From positions 1-64,000 of the forward strand of contig JBAVYH010000034.1 of NCBI GenBank assembly GCA_049698695.1: 64,000 nucleotides of DNA, read 5' to 3'. Positions 8,901-17,152 of the stretch are shown piece by piece. The translations under genes and the position numbers were made by a program. The notes beneath the pieces are model-generated. The model was not told the origin of the DNA and did no database searches. It saw only the letters and a program-made list of their open reading frames with translations. The first letter of the stretch is position 1; every line of letters begins with the position of its first letter. The DNA comes from Bog-375 sp049698695. GTDB taxonomy: Bacteria; Acidobacteriota; Terriglobia; Bryobacterales; Bryobacteraceae.

Positions 8901-10021
8901 CCGCCTAAGGCTTCGACCGAGACTTGGCGCAACTCCAGATCGCGGCCGCGGAGCACGGCGGCGGCGACGGTAACCTCGGCAGGAACCGAATCGCTACCCA
9001 GCACCACGCGGCCGGAAAGCCGCATTGGCCGCACCGTGACAGTGCGCAAATCGGAAGTGAGCGGGCCGGAAACCGCGAAACCGTGCAGCCTCACGGTGGC
9101 ATCGTGATATTCCAAGCCGGTGCCCACCAGATGGCCGGCAACCGAGACGTCGGCACCGCCGCGCCATCGAGCGCTGCCCTTCACCTCAGCCGTACCGCGA
9201 TCGAGCAGCCGGGTCTCGAAAATGCGTTCGGCATCGCCGTTATCGAGACGCGCTTGAAACTCGAACGAGCCGCGCGGGGCGGCCAGGTTGTCGATCTGCC
9301 CGGAAAGACTCAGCCGCGACTTGCCGGTGGCGAAGGTGGCGGCGCTTATAGCAATGCGATTGGGCTCGAGGGCAAACGAGCCAGCGACGGCGACGGCGGT
9401 TTGAGCGACGCCGGGAGCGGCGACATCGAGAGGCTCGATGTTGATATTGCCGAGGTAGCGCGGGCCGGCGGCGTCATAGGTCAGCGCCGCCTGAAGGTTC
9501 CGGCCCGTCGCCGCGAACGGCACGACTGCGTGCGATTCCACCTGAAATTCGCCATGCTCCACGCGGAAACGGCCGATGGCGAGCTTGAAAATGGTCGCTA
9601 TGGCGTTGCCGCGGCGGCCTTGTGTCTTCGGTTGCGGCAGGTTGGTGCGGCCGTCGGCATCGACGATTAGGGCAATGCGCGGCGCTTCCACGTCGAGCGA
9701 ACGGATATCGATGTCGCGCTTCCACAGCGAAACGATTTTCAGACCTACGGAGATGGAGGCGGCGCGAAACAGAGGCGGTTTGCCGGCGGGCTCAGTGCCG
9801 TGCAGGACAAAGGAATCGGCCTCGGCCCGCATGGCGCTCCAGTGGAATCGAAACGCGCCCACTTCGGCGCGCCCGCCGGTGGCGCTCTCGATGGAGCTCA
9901 CCAGCCAGGCGCGCACCTTGCCGCGAAACCATTCGCTGCGCAGCACGAACACGCCGGCCAGCGCCGAAAGCAGGACCACGGCCGCCACCGAAACGCCAAT
10001 CCAGCGGAGGCGGTGTTTCAT
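5939..10021 (-). CDS. tamB: TamB-like translocation and assembly module protein
   Basis: A protein of 1360 residues starting MKHRLRWIGVSVAAVVLLSALAG..., an N-terminal signal anchor. The body is a long chain of beta-strand repeats of AsmA/TamB type. The last ~350 residues fit the TamB (DUF490) domain, including FSEIVALLATGRTP and a final strand ending in KKRF. TamB spans the periplasm and helps move lipids or outer-membrane proteins together with an Omp85 partner. The ATG at 10021 overlaps the TGA of the SurA_N-like gene (ATGA); longer in-frame openings upstream lie inside that gene. It is the third gene of the Omp85-SurA_N-TamB operon. Length is close to E. coli TamB (about 1260). Confidence 0.9.
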   Translation of the reverse strand: MKHRLRWIGVSVAAVVLLSALAGVFVLRSEWFRGKVRAWLVSSIESATGGRAEVGAFRFHWSAMRAEADSFVLHGTEPAGKPPLFRAASISVGLKIVSLWKRDIDIRSLDVEAPRIALIVDADGRTNLPQPKTQGRRGNAIATIFKLAIGRFRVEHGEFQVESHAVVPFAATGRNLQAALTYDAAGPRYLGNINIEPLDVAAPGVAQTAVAVAGSFALEPNRIAISAATFATGKSRLSLSGQIDNLAAPRGSFEFQARLDNGDAERIFETRLLDRGTAEVKGSARWRGGADVSVAGHLVGTGLEYHDATVRLHGFAVSGPLTSDLRTVTVRPMRLSGRVVLGSDSVPAEVTVAAAVLRGRDLELRQVSVEALGGNFTGAIGLRAFNRYTVDGAVAALDVRRVAGLVIPVPLPWDGTAGGSLQMEGSFANPRELHLMTALQIGPAPAGPPVEGEVTADWDSPSGILDLGHSRLSLPHSRVAFSGAVGRELNVHLETRDLRDLLPALGERAAALPLKLDGSAAVFDGRVSGNLDHPQIQGRLLAGAFTYEDRTFDALDTAVTASPDNLRLDRAALTRAGVRVQFSLAVALRDWEAADRSDIFGSATVHDAPLGELVAMAGGSPQSATGTLNAAISITGVVADPIVQAELDGSHGDIEGEPYDRITGHARYRGGTLDLSAGEIQAGAKQILVAASFAHSPGHFNTGALRFQLSTNAMPLDQVHLLAAARPGVRGSLQVRARGAVDIVLPENGGPGFRIQDLNAEVSAKNLQLAGGKLGDSHLTAETDGGALRAHLESNFADSSIVGDGHWRLTRDYPGSATIRFTKVDLEQLRAWLAPAGSLNGLAGAAEASLRLDGPVLNPREMTAELRITRLEIAPAASTGLAPAAFTLRNSGDIVIGMAGSVVTVGTGRLTGPDTDFRVTGRVSLERKNPLDVRVEGRVGLALVHELNRDLTASGVVIVDATVRGTLAAPQIAGRLEFAGAGFNISDVSNGISAANGVLLFNGDRASIQSFTGETGGGKIELSGFAVYGGEGPAVFRLHARALQVRVRYPEGVSTMANADLRFTGTTASSILSGTITVLRTGFSAQSDFSSLLAQSSEPVRTPAARTGLLGGLTYDIQVTTAPDVQVQSALTQDIQVEANLRLRGTYASPAVLGRVNITHGQVLFFGTRYSISQGSISFFNPVNVEPVLNVDLGTKVRGIQVTLNVSGPLSKLNLTPSSDPPLQFSEIVALLATGRTPTDEASLSSSENTAAPAWQQSAGSALLGQAISSPVTGRLQRFFGVSRLRIDPTLPGTEFNPQARLTLEQQVTPDITFTYITDVTTSNPQVVSVEWAFAKKWSVVVERDENGLVGMDILFKKRF

Positions 10022-10692
10022 TGGAGCGCCTCCTGGTGATAGACGATCGGCGTTTGGCGCCGCGCTTCGCGCAGCCAGTTGTCCATCTCGAGGTCTTCGC
10101 GCTGGCCCGCCAGGGTGTCTTCGATCTGGTCGCGATAATCGTCGAGCGAGAAGGTTTTTCCGGGCTGTTCCTTGCGCAACTGCGGCGCCAGAACCGTGTC
10201 GAAATAGTGCTGGATCTCTTCGCTGGTGATTTGCACCGCGGGCCGGAAACGAACGTCGATGAACTGGAGCAGGGTGTGCTGCCACAGCAGCGCGTCTCTC
10301 ACGTCCTGGTCGCTAAGGCCGTACTGGGCCAGCGCGCGGCGGTAATCGGCGTCGGCCGGGTAGTAGCGGTGACGAAAAGCCGCCAGCGTGGGCTCGATTT
10401 CGGCGGGCTCCGGGGTTGGGTAACGGCTGGTCTCGAGCTCGCGGCGTACCAGGGCCTGCTCCACTATACGGTCGGCGGCGGCGCGCTTGCTCGCGGGGCT
10501 AAAATCCGGCTGCTGCCCGTTCAGGAACGCGGTCACGCGAATCGCGCGATCGATGTCGGCAGTGGTGATGACGCGGTTGCCCACCGAAACGGCGATGCGG
10601 TCGATGATGGCCGCCGAGGCAAACGCGGCGGCCAGCACGAGAATAGCCAGGCGGATGGGCGCAGCAGCTCGCAACTCGACCTTCCTCTTCAA
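10018..10692 (-). CDS. SurA N-terminal domain periplasmic chaperone-like protein
   Basis: The best start is TTG at 10692, which overlaps the stop of the upstream Omp85 gene in TTGA; the first ATG further up lies deep inside that gene. Translation from TTG gives 224 residues with a typical signal peptide (basic KRKVELR, then a hydrophobic LAILVLAAAFASA). The mature part reads DRIAVSVGNRVITTADIDRAIRV, the hallmark of SurA/PrsA-like N-terminal domains, followed by helices. There is no parvulin PPIase domain, so it should act as a chaperone only. Position between an Omp85 protein and TamB suggests it escorts substrates to this assembly machine. Confidence 0.8.
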   Translation of the reverse strand: MKRKVELRAAAPIRLAILVLAAAFASAAIIDRIAVSVGNRVITTADIDRAIRVTAFLNGQQPDFSPASKRAAADRIVEQALVRRELETSRYPTPEPAEIEPTLAAFRHRYYPADADYRRALAQYGLSDQDVRDALLWQHTLLQFIDVRFRPAVQITSEEIQHYFDTVLAPQLRKEQPGKTFSLDDYRDQIEDTLAGQREDLEMDNWLREARRQTPIVYHQEALQ

Positions 10693-13670
10693 AACGTTTG
10701 TCCTATGGAAAAGAAGAACTGAAAATGGCTCACGCTTTGCTGGGTGCACAGGTTGACCGGGTTCTGGCAAGGGTAGACGCCGGCGTTCACCAGATCCAGC
10801 TCTGTCCCCTTGAAGCCGTAGAAGCGCGGCGGATTGATGCTGTAGGCCAGGTCCACGCGGAACGGGCCGATAGGGGTGCGATAGCGGATGCCGAAGCCGG
10901 CGGCGTGCACCATGTAATCGAAGTCCTTGAGGCCGTTCTGGTTCACGCGGAAGGAGAAGTTGCTGGCGCCGCTAAAAGTGTTGCCGAAGTCATGAAACAG
11001 CACCCCGCCGATATTCTCTCCAATCAGCGGGAACCGCAGTTCGGTCTCGTTGAAGAACATCGCGTTGCCGCCGATGGGAAAGCCGGTTTCCGGATCGCGG
11101 GGTCCGGACTGGTCCTCGGGGAAGGCGCGATTGGACGATGCGCCACCGCCGAAGAAGCGCTCCGGCAGCGGGACGGCATCCTCCCCGGTGCCGCTGTAAT
11201 GGAATGCGGCGATGTTGCCGACCTCGGTGCTTCGTGCCAGCACCACCTTGTTGCCCAGGCGGTAGTAGGTGGAGTTGCGGGCCAGCACGCGCACGAAGTC
11301 GCGCTGCGAACCGAAAATGTGCTCGGCGAAATCCACGTTGAGCGTATTGTAGACGCCCTTGTGCGGGTCCAGGGGATCGTCGCGACGGTCTTGAATGAAG
11401 TTGCCGGAAAGCAGGCCCAGCCGGACCGGTTGCGAGAGCAGCGGGATGAGCTCCGGCGAAATCTTCAGCGTGGCCTGGTTCACGTCGACCGCGCGGTAAG
11501 CGTAGCGGTAGAGCAGAGTGATCGACTTATTGACCCGCTGCTTCAACTGGGTGGAGACTTCCTCGCGCTTGTAAGAAAAGGTCCGGACATCCTTAGAGTT
11601 TTCGTAGGTAGTCGTGAAGGTGAGGATTAAGTTTTCGTTGCCACGAAAGCGAGGCCACTCATAATTTAGGAGCGCCTCCTGCTCGAGCGTGGAGAACCGC
11701 GTACGGAGGCTGATGCTGTGCGCGATGCCCCACAGATTGGAGCGCGTCACGCCTAACGAAACGCGCGGCGCAAATCCGGTTTGCCCGGCCGGTGCATCCA
11801 AGCAATAATCGCAGCCGCCGATGCGCGCGAATTCGGCGCCCACGCCTATCGACAGCGAATAGCGCCGCGCTTCGTCGAGATCGTAAACCACGTACTTCTG
11901 ATCCGTCTCTCCATCCGGATTCTGAATCGCCATGTCGACGCGCGAGAAGACGCCGAGGTCGTACAGTCGGCGCTGTGTATCGCTCATCGCGATGGACGAT
12001 AGCGGATCGCCGGGGTTGAGCCGCAGATTGCGGTACACCAGGCCGGGACGGGTATGCGCCAGGCCGCCGGGATTGAAAAGCACCTGGCGCACGAACTCGC
12101 GGCCGCCCTCATGGATGGTGTAGCGCACGTCCACGCGATTCGGCGCGGCGGGCCTGGAGCTCCAGGCAAAGGTGGCGTTGGGGAAGCCGTTCTGGTAATA
12201 CTGTGCCAGGATGGCGTCGCGGTCCACGGCCACGTCGAACTCACTGAACGGCTGATTGGCGACCGAGCTGAGCAGGGGAAGGATCCTGGCTTTGTCGAGT
12301 TGCTCGATGCCATCCACGGTGAGGCTATTGACGAAGGTCTGTGCGCCCTCGTCGATGAAGATCCACACCGCCTGGTCGCCGCTGTGGCCTTGATAGTGGT
12401 CGTCCAGCCGGTCTGTCACCTTCACGTCGCGGAACCCGTTGGACTGGTACAGGCTGACAATCGAATCCTCGTCGCGCCGCAGCAGGTCAGCGCTGTAACG
12501 CCCGTGCGGAAGCTGCAGCCATGAGGCGGTGTGCAGAAACATGCGTTCCCGTATGTCATTGGCCGTAAAGTAGCGGTTGCCTTGGATGCCGATGAAGCTC
12601 AGCTTGTGCCGCACGCCGAGGTTGATGAGGTAGTCGATGGTGGCTTGGTCGTTGCTGACACGCTGCTGCTTGAATGCGACCTCGGCTTCGAAGTAGCCTT
12701 CGGATTGAAAGTAATCTTCCAGGTTGCGAGCGCCTTCGGTGAGAAGGTCGGCATCGACCGAGCGCTCCTGGAAAATCGGTACAAAGCGCTGCAGGCTGCG
12801 CTCGGAGATCTTGGCGCCGATGGCATGGAGGCGGATGCGCGGCCCGGGGTCGATCGCCAGCGCCGGAGTGGCGCGATTGGTGGCGGCGTCGTACTTCACC
12901 TCTCCTAGCGTCACCCTGGCCTCCAGGCGGTGGTCCTTGGCGTAGAGCGCGCGCACGCCCTCCATCGCCTCGCGCAGACGGGTCTGCGTCATCGGCTTCC
13001 AGGTGTGGATGAGCCAGCGCTGGAATCGGGCGGCGCGGAGGATGGAGGCGCGGTTGAGCTCGAGATTGCCCTCGATCGTGGGTGCGGCGAAACGCGCCCG
13101 CGGGCCGCTATCGATTTCGAAGCGGATGTGGACCTGTTGGTAGGTGTCGTCCCAATCGAGGACCGGCTGCACATTGCTGCGGAACAGCCCGTTCGATTCC
13201 AACAGCTTCTTCTGGCCGGCTCTCGCCGCGGCCAGGCTGGCATCCGTGTACGGTTGGCCCAGATCGAGCTGCGTTGCGTTTTCGAGCTGTGCTGAGTTGG
13301 GCGGGCTGGAGATCTTGCCCGTTACCGCCACGTGACCGATGAACCAATTGTTCTTCGTGAGGAAGCGCACCACCACGCCGTCCTGGTACGGCTCGGCATC
13401 CACCTGAATGTCGGCATACCGGCCGGTGGCGAAGAGGCGTCCGATGCTGGCCTGGACGTCGGCCAGCCGCAACGGCTGGTTCCGCTTCAGCGCCAGGATC
13501 TGGTTGATTTCAGCCAGGTCGAGTGGTTGTTGGCTTGGCTCAAACTGGATGGCGACGATTCGCTTTCCCTCCCAGAATGCGTCTTGACCAGACAGCAGAA
13601 GCATTGGCGAGGCTAGGGATAGCACCACGATGCGAGTGACGCTGGCGAAGGGGCGGCGCACCAGAAACAT
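10689..13670 (-). CDS. Omp85/BamA-TamA family outer membrane assembly protein
   Basis: A 993-residue protein with an N-terminal signal peptide (MFLVRRPFASVTRIVVLSL). The first ~600 residues form several POTRA-like repeats, each with an alternating strand/helix pattern and IxGN or VDG turns. The last ~380 residues are an Omp85 barrel with the RAFPEDQSGP loop segment and a C-terminal aromatic strand ending ...FSIGQTF. Larger than E. coli BamA (810) because of extra POTRA-like repeats. Followed by SurA_N-like and tamB genes through 4-nt overlaps, so it is most likely the TamA-type partner of TamB, though a second BamA is possible. The start at 13670 is only 40 bp from the divergent ThiF gene. 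Confidence 0.9.
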   Translation of the reverse strand: MFLVRRPFASVTRIVVLSLASPMLLLSGQDAFWEGKRIVAIQFEPSQQPLDLAEINQILALKRNQPLRLADVQASIGRLFATGRYADIQVDAEPYQDGVVVRFLTKNNWFIGHVAVTGKISSPPNSAQLENATQLDLGQPYTDASLAAARAGQKKLLESNGLFRSNVQPVLDWDDTYQQVHIRFEIDSGPRARFAAPTIEGNLELNRASILRAARFQRWLIHTWKPMTQTRLREAMEGVRALYAKDHRLEARVTLGEVKYDAATNRATPALAIDPGPRIRLHAIGAKISERSLQRFVPIFQERSVDADLLTEGARNLEDYFQSEGYFEAEVAFKQQRVSNDQATIDYLINLGVRHKLSFIGIQGNRYFTANDIRERMFLHTASWLQLPHGRYSADLLRRDEDSIVSLYQSNGFRDVKVTDRLDDHYQGHSGDQAVWIFIDEGAQTFVNSLTVDGIEQLDKARILPLLSSVANQPFSEFDVAVDRDAILAQYYQNGFPNATFAWSSRPAAPNRVDVRYTIHEGGREFVRQVLFNPGGLAHTRPGLVYRNLRLNPGDPLSSIAMSDTQRRLYDLGVFSRVDMAIQNPDGETDQKYVVYDLDEARRYSLSIGVGAEFARIGGCDYCLDAPAGQTGFAPRVSLGVTRSNLWGIAHSISLRTRFSTLEQEALLNYEWPRFRGNENLILTFTTTYENSKDVRTFSYKREEVSTQLKQRVNKSITLLYRYAYRAVDVNQATLKISPELIPLLSQPVRLGLLSGNFIQDRRDDPLDPHKGVYNTLNVDFAEHIFGSQRDFVRVLARNSTYYRLGNKVVLARSTEVGNIAAFHYSGTGEDAVPLPERFFGGGASSNRAFPEDQSGPRDPETGFPIGGNAMFFNETELRFPLIGENIGGVLFHDFGNTFSGASNFSFRVNQNGLKDFDYMVHAAGFGIRYRTPIGPFRVDLAYSINPPRFYGFKGTELDLVNAGVYPCQNPVNLCTQQSVSHFQFFFSIGQTF

Positions 13671-13709
13671 AATAGCGTAGCCAGTTAGAGCAGGTTTGTT
13701 ACCATCGAA

Positions 13710-14732
13710 ATGATGAATGCGGCCGAGCGCCAGCGCTACTCGCGGCAGATTCTGTTTGCGGGCATCGGCGAGGCGGGCCAGGAGTCGCTGCTGCGCGCCC
13801 ACGCGGCGGTGGCCGGTTGCGGCGCCCTGGGCAGTTTTCACTCGGCGGCGCTGGCGCGGGCGGGCGTTGGCCGGCTCACCATCATCGACCGCGATTACGT
13901 CGAGCCCGCCAATCTCCAGCGCCAATGGCTGTTTGAAGAATCCGACGCCGCCGAAGCATTGCCCAAGGCGGTGGCGGCGGCGCGCCGGCTGGAGCGCATC
14001 AATTCCTCCGTCGCAGTGCGCGGCGTGGTGGCGGATCTGACAGCGGAAAATGCCGAGGATCTGCTGGGCGGCGCCAGCGTGATCCTCGACGGCACCGACA
14101 ACTTCGAAACGCGTTACCTGATCAATGATTTTGCGGTGAGCCGCGGCGTTCCGTGGATCTACGGCGCCGCGGTGGGCAGTTACGGCCTCACCATGCCCGT
14201 GATTCCCGGCCACACCGCGTGCCTGCGCTGCGTCTATCCCGACCCGCCCGCCGGCCCGCAACCGACCTGCGAGACCGCCGGCGTGCTGAACGCGATTGTC
14301 TCCGCCGTGGCGTCACTGCAAGTGGCCGATGCGCTGAAAATCCTAAGCGGGCACGCCGAGCTGGTGAGCGCGCGCATCACCACCATCGATGTTTGGGAGG
14401 GCGGAATCCGCCAGATCGACGGCCCGCCGCGCGATGCCGATTGCCCCACCTGCGCTCGGCGCGAGTTTCCATATCTCGAGGAATCGGCGCGCCCTCCAGT
14501 GCGCATGTGTGGCCGCGACGCGGTGCAGGTCCGCGAGCGCGAAGGGCCCATCGACCTGGCAGAGTTGCGCGCGCGCCTGGAGCCGTTAGGTGAAGTGCGC
14601 TCCGGCGAGTTCGCGCTGCGATTCCTCACCCCGCCCTACGAACTAACCGTTTTCCCCGACGGCCGCGCCATTATCAAAGGCACCAGCGACCCCGGCGTCG
14701 CGCGAAGTTTGTACGCGCGCTACGTGGGATAG
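13710..14732 (+). CDS. ThiF/MoeB/HesA family adenylyltransferase
   Basis: A 340-residue E1-like protein. It opens with RYSRQILFAGIGEAGQ, then the nucleotide-binding glycine turn AGCGALGS, a DRDYVEPANLQRQ segment, and DGTDNFETRYLIND, all standard in MoeB/ThiF. Zinc-type cysteine pairs are CLRC (near 172) and CPTC (near 245); a candidate active-site cysteine lies in PTCETAGV. The last ~80 residues form a small extra domain. These enzymes adenylate the C-terminal glycine of a sulfur-carrier protein for molybdopterin, thiamine or similar pathways. No carrier gene lies next to it, so the pathway is not known. Two ATGs (13710, 13713) are possible. It shares a 39-bp divergent promoter region with the Omp85 operon. 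Confidence 0.87.
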   Translation: MMNAAERQRYSRQILFAGIGEAGQESLLRAHAAVAGCGALGSFHSAALARAGVGRLTIIDRDYVEPANLQRQWLFEESDAAEALPKAVAAARRLERINSSVAVRGVVADLTAENAEDLLGGASVILDGTDNFETRYLINDFAVSRGVPWIYGAAVGSYGLTMPVIPGHTACLRCVYPDPPAGPQPTCETAGVLNAIVSAVASLQVADALKILSGHAELVSARITTIDVWEGGIRQIDGPPRDADCPTCARREFPYLEESARPPVRMCGRDAVQVREREGPIDLAELRARLEPLGEVRSGEFALRFLTPPYELTVFPDGRAIIKGTSDPGVARSLYARYVG

Positions 14733-14798
14733 CCGGGGCGCGGGCCGCCCGCACCAGGATGCAAAACGGGAGCCTGGCCCACCATACAATGAGAGGTT

Positions 14799-15509
14799 AT
14801 GCTTTCCGCGCTTCCGATTGCCGGCGGGTCCGTGGCGTGTGGCGCGGCTGCTATGGCGTGGGCGGTGCGCGGGCGGGCTTCGGCGGTGTTTGGTCCCTCG
14901 GTGTGGCGCGGGGCGCGCGGGCGGCGGGCGGTGGCGTTGACTTTCGATGACGGCCCTAGCGAGGAGACGCCGCGCATTTTGGAAATTCTGGCGGCTCATG
15001 GCGCTGCGTCAACCTTCTTCCCGTGCGGCGCCAACGTGGAGCGCCTGCCCGCTACCGCCCGCGCGGTGGCGGAAGCCGGGCATGAGATCGGCAACCATGG
15101 CTACAACCACCCGCTGTGCTGCTTCCGCTCGGGGCGATTCATCGAGGCCGACATGGCGCGCGCGCAACAGGTTATCCTGGAGCACACCGGGGTGCGGCCC
15201 GTTTGGTATCGTGCGCCCTATGGCGTCCGCTGGTTCGGCATGCGGCGCGCGCAGCAGCGGCTTGGCCTGAAGGGCGTCATGTGGACTGTAATCGGCTATG
15301 ATTGGAATCTGGTGGCGGGGGCCGTCGTGGCACGAATGGCGGGACGCGTATCCAACGGCGCGATCCTGTGCCTGCACGATGGCCGTGAGCTTCGCACGCG
15401 GCCTGACATCGGTACCACGATCGAGGCTGTGCGCCGCCTGGTTCCCCTGTTGCTGGAGCGGGGTTACAAATTGGAAACGGTAAGCCAACTTCTATGTCCG
15501 ACGACTTGA
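14799..15509 (+). CDS. polysaccharide deacetylase, NodB homology (CE4)
   Basis: A 236-residue protein with an N-terminal hydrophobic stretch followed by a NodB domain. Motif 1 is TFDDGPS (metal and base aspartates D50/D51), motif 2 NHGYNH (the two metal histidines), motif 3 RAPYGVRW, and the C-terminal LCLHDGRE provides the catalytic histidine. All key residues are present, so an active N- or O-deacetylase of chitin-like or peptidoglycan sugars is expected. Its end overlaps the start of the acyl carrier protein gene by 16 nt, and that gene is followed by a NodE-like ketosynthase. The order deacetylase-ACP-ketosynthase recalls nodB, nodF and nodE, which suggests N-acylation of an amino sugar. 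Confidence 0.88.
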   Translation: MLSALPIAGGSVACGAAAMAWAVRGRASAVFGPSVWRGARGRRAVALTFDDGPSEETPRILEILAAHGAASTFFPCGANVERLPATARAVAEAGHEIGNHGYNHPLCCFRSGRFIEADMARAQQVILEHTGVRPVWYRAPYGVRWFGMRRAQQRLGLKGVMWTVIGYDWNLVAGAVVARMAGRVSNGAILCLHDGRELRTRPDIGTTIEAVRRLVPLLLERGYKLETVSQLLCPTT

Positions 15510-15766
15510 TAGAACGGGTTCGCAAATCGATCGCTACCTCCAAACGGATTCCGTTGGAGACGGTCACCATTGACAGCGATTTTCAGCAACTGGGGATCGA
15601 TTCGATGGATGCGGTGGAGATTCTGTTCGCGCTCGAGAACGAATTCGATATCAACATTCCTGACGACGAAGTGCGCAGCGTGCGCGGCGTGCGCGACATG
15701 TGCGTCGGGGTGGAGAAGCTGCTGGCGGCCAAAGCGGCGGCGGCGGAAACGCAGGCCGGCCAGTAA
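15494..15766 (+). CDS. acyl carrier protein
   Basis: A 90-residue protein with the 4-helix carrier layout and phosphopantetheine attachment motif LGIDSMDAVE; the acceptor is Ser37. It begins inside the end of the deacetylase gene and ends 2 nt before the ketosynthase start, so the three form a tight operon. Being placed beside a NodE-like synthase rather than in the fab cluster points to a dedicated acyl chain, as NodF serves NodE. The last ~15 residues are an alanine-rich tail. Family certain, pathway inferred. Confidence 0.93.
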   Translation: MSDDLIERVRKSIATSKRIPLETVTIDSDFQQLGIDSMDAVEILFALENEFDINIPDDEVRSVRGVRDMCVGVEKLLAAKAAAAETQAGQ

Positions 15767-15768
15767 GG

Positions 15769-16977
15769 ATGCGCCGCGTTGCTATCACCGGGATGGGCGC
15801 CATCTGCGCGCTGGGCCGGACCACCGCCGAAGTGGCCGAATCGTTGCGCCAGGGCCGCTCGGGGATCGCCCCGATTGAATCCACCGACATGTCGCAACTG
15901 CGTTTTCGCAACGGCGCCGAGGTGCGCGGCTACAGCCACCAGGGCTATTTCGACGACCGGCGCGCCGATTTCATGGACCGCTTCGCGCAGTTCGCCGTGA
16001 TCGCCGCCCGCGAAGCCGTTACCTGTGCGGGCGTCCACTGGACGCCGGAGCTCCGCGAGACCGCGGCCATCATTACCGGCTCCTGCGTGGGCGGGCAGAG
16101 CACGGAGGACGTCGGTTTCCACGATGTCTACAAGATGGGTCTGAACCGCGTGCACCCGCTGACCATTCCCAAGACCATGGCCAATGCGGGGGCCAGCCAC
16201 ATCTCGATGGAGTTTGGCATCACCGGCCCCAGTTACACCATCTCCACCGCGTGCTCCTCTGCCGGCCACGCCATCGGCCAGGCTTTCTGGATGGTGCGCA
16301 GCGGCATGACCAACCTGGCGCTGGCCGGCGGCAGCGAAGCGCCGTTCAGCTTCGGCATTCTCAAAGCGTGGGAGGCAATGCGCGTGGTGTCGCCCGAAAC
16401 CTGCCGCCCGTTTTCCAAGGACCGGCGCGGAATGGTGCTGGGCGAAGGCGCGGCCATGCTGGTGCTGGAGCCGCTCGAAGCTGCGCTCGCGCGCGGGGCG
16501 ACCGTTCACGCCGAAATCGTCGGCTTCGGCATGTCGTCCGACGCCTGTCACATCACGCAGCCTTCGGCCGAGGGCGCGGCCAAGGCGATGCGCGCGGCGT
16601 TGCACGACGCCGGCTTGGCGCCGGAAGCGATCGGCTACGTCAATGCCCACGGTACCGGCACGCTGGCCAACGACGCCACCGAGACCGTGGCCCTTCGCGC
16701 AGTGTTCGGCGCGCATGCCGGCAAGCTGCCGGTCAGTTCCACCAAATCGATGCACGGCCATGCGCTCGGTGCAGCCGCAGCCCTGGAATGCCTGGCCACC
16801 GCGCTGGCGCTGCGCGACGGCCTGCTGCCGCCCACCGCCAATTACAATCTGCCCGATCCGGAATGCGACCTGGACGTGATCCCCAACCATGCGCGCCAGG
16901 CGCAGGTGGAGTGGGCGATTTCGAATTCCTTTGCCTTCGGCGGCCTCAACGCCGTGCTCGCTCTGCGCCACGCGTGA
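15769..16977 (+). CDS. beta-ketoacyl-ACP synthase (KAS II family, NodE-like)
   Basis: The 402-residue protein starts MRRVAITGMGAICALG at the ATG directly after the ACP stop (AAGG just before it). The Claisen-condensing triad is complete: C162 in STACSSAGH, H294 in NAHGTGT and H331 in KSMHGHALGAA, plus K326. Several segments recall rhizobial NodE more than housekeeping FabF, for example LKAWEAMRVVSPETCRPFS and PTANYNLPDPECDLDV. KAS enzymes extend acyl-ACP with malonyl-ACP. With its dedicated ACP and a NodB-like deacetylase it probably builds a special acyl group for a glycolipid or lipo-oligosaccharide. The NodE comparison is from memory of the family, not from an alignment. Confidence 0.9.
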   Translation: MRRVAITGMGAICALGRTTAEVAESLRQGRSGIAPIESTDMSQLRFRNGAEVRGYSHQGYFDDRRADFMDRFAQFAVIAAREAVTCAGVHWTPELRETAAIITGSCVGGQSTEDVGFHDVYKMGLNRVHPLTIPKTMANAGASHISMEFGITGPSYTISTACSSAGHAIGQAFWMVRSGMTNLALAGGSEAPFSFGILKAWEAMRVVSPETCRPFSKDRRGMVLGEGAAMLVLEPLEAALARGATVHAEIVGFGMSSDACHITQPSAEGAAKAMRAALHDAGLAPEAIGYVNAHGTGTLANDATETVALRAVFGAHAGKLPVSSTKSMHGHALGAAAALECLATALALRDGLLPPTANYNLPDPECDLDVIPNHARQAQVEWAISNSFAFGGLNAVLALRHA

Positions 16978-17152
16978 GCCCGGCGCACGCGCGGCCGTAG
17001 CCCATCTTTAGCCGCACCCGTCGCTCCATAATCACTGGGTTTCGAAGAAAGCAGTCCGGCTTCGCGATCGCGTTCATACTGTCGACTTATGCCCGGCAAC
17101 TTGCCACGGCATCCATTTCCATTTCAGATGTACAGGTGTTATTTTTGAAGTT

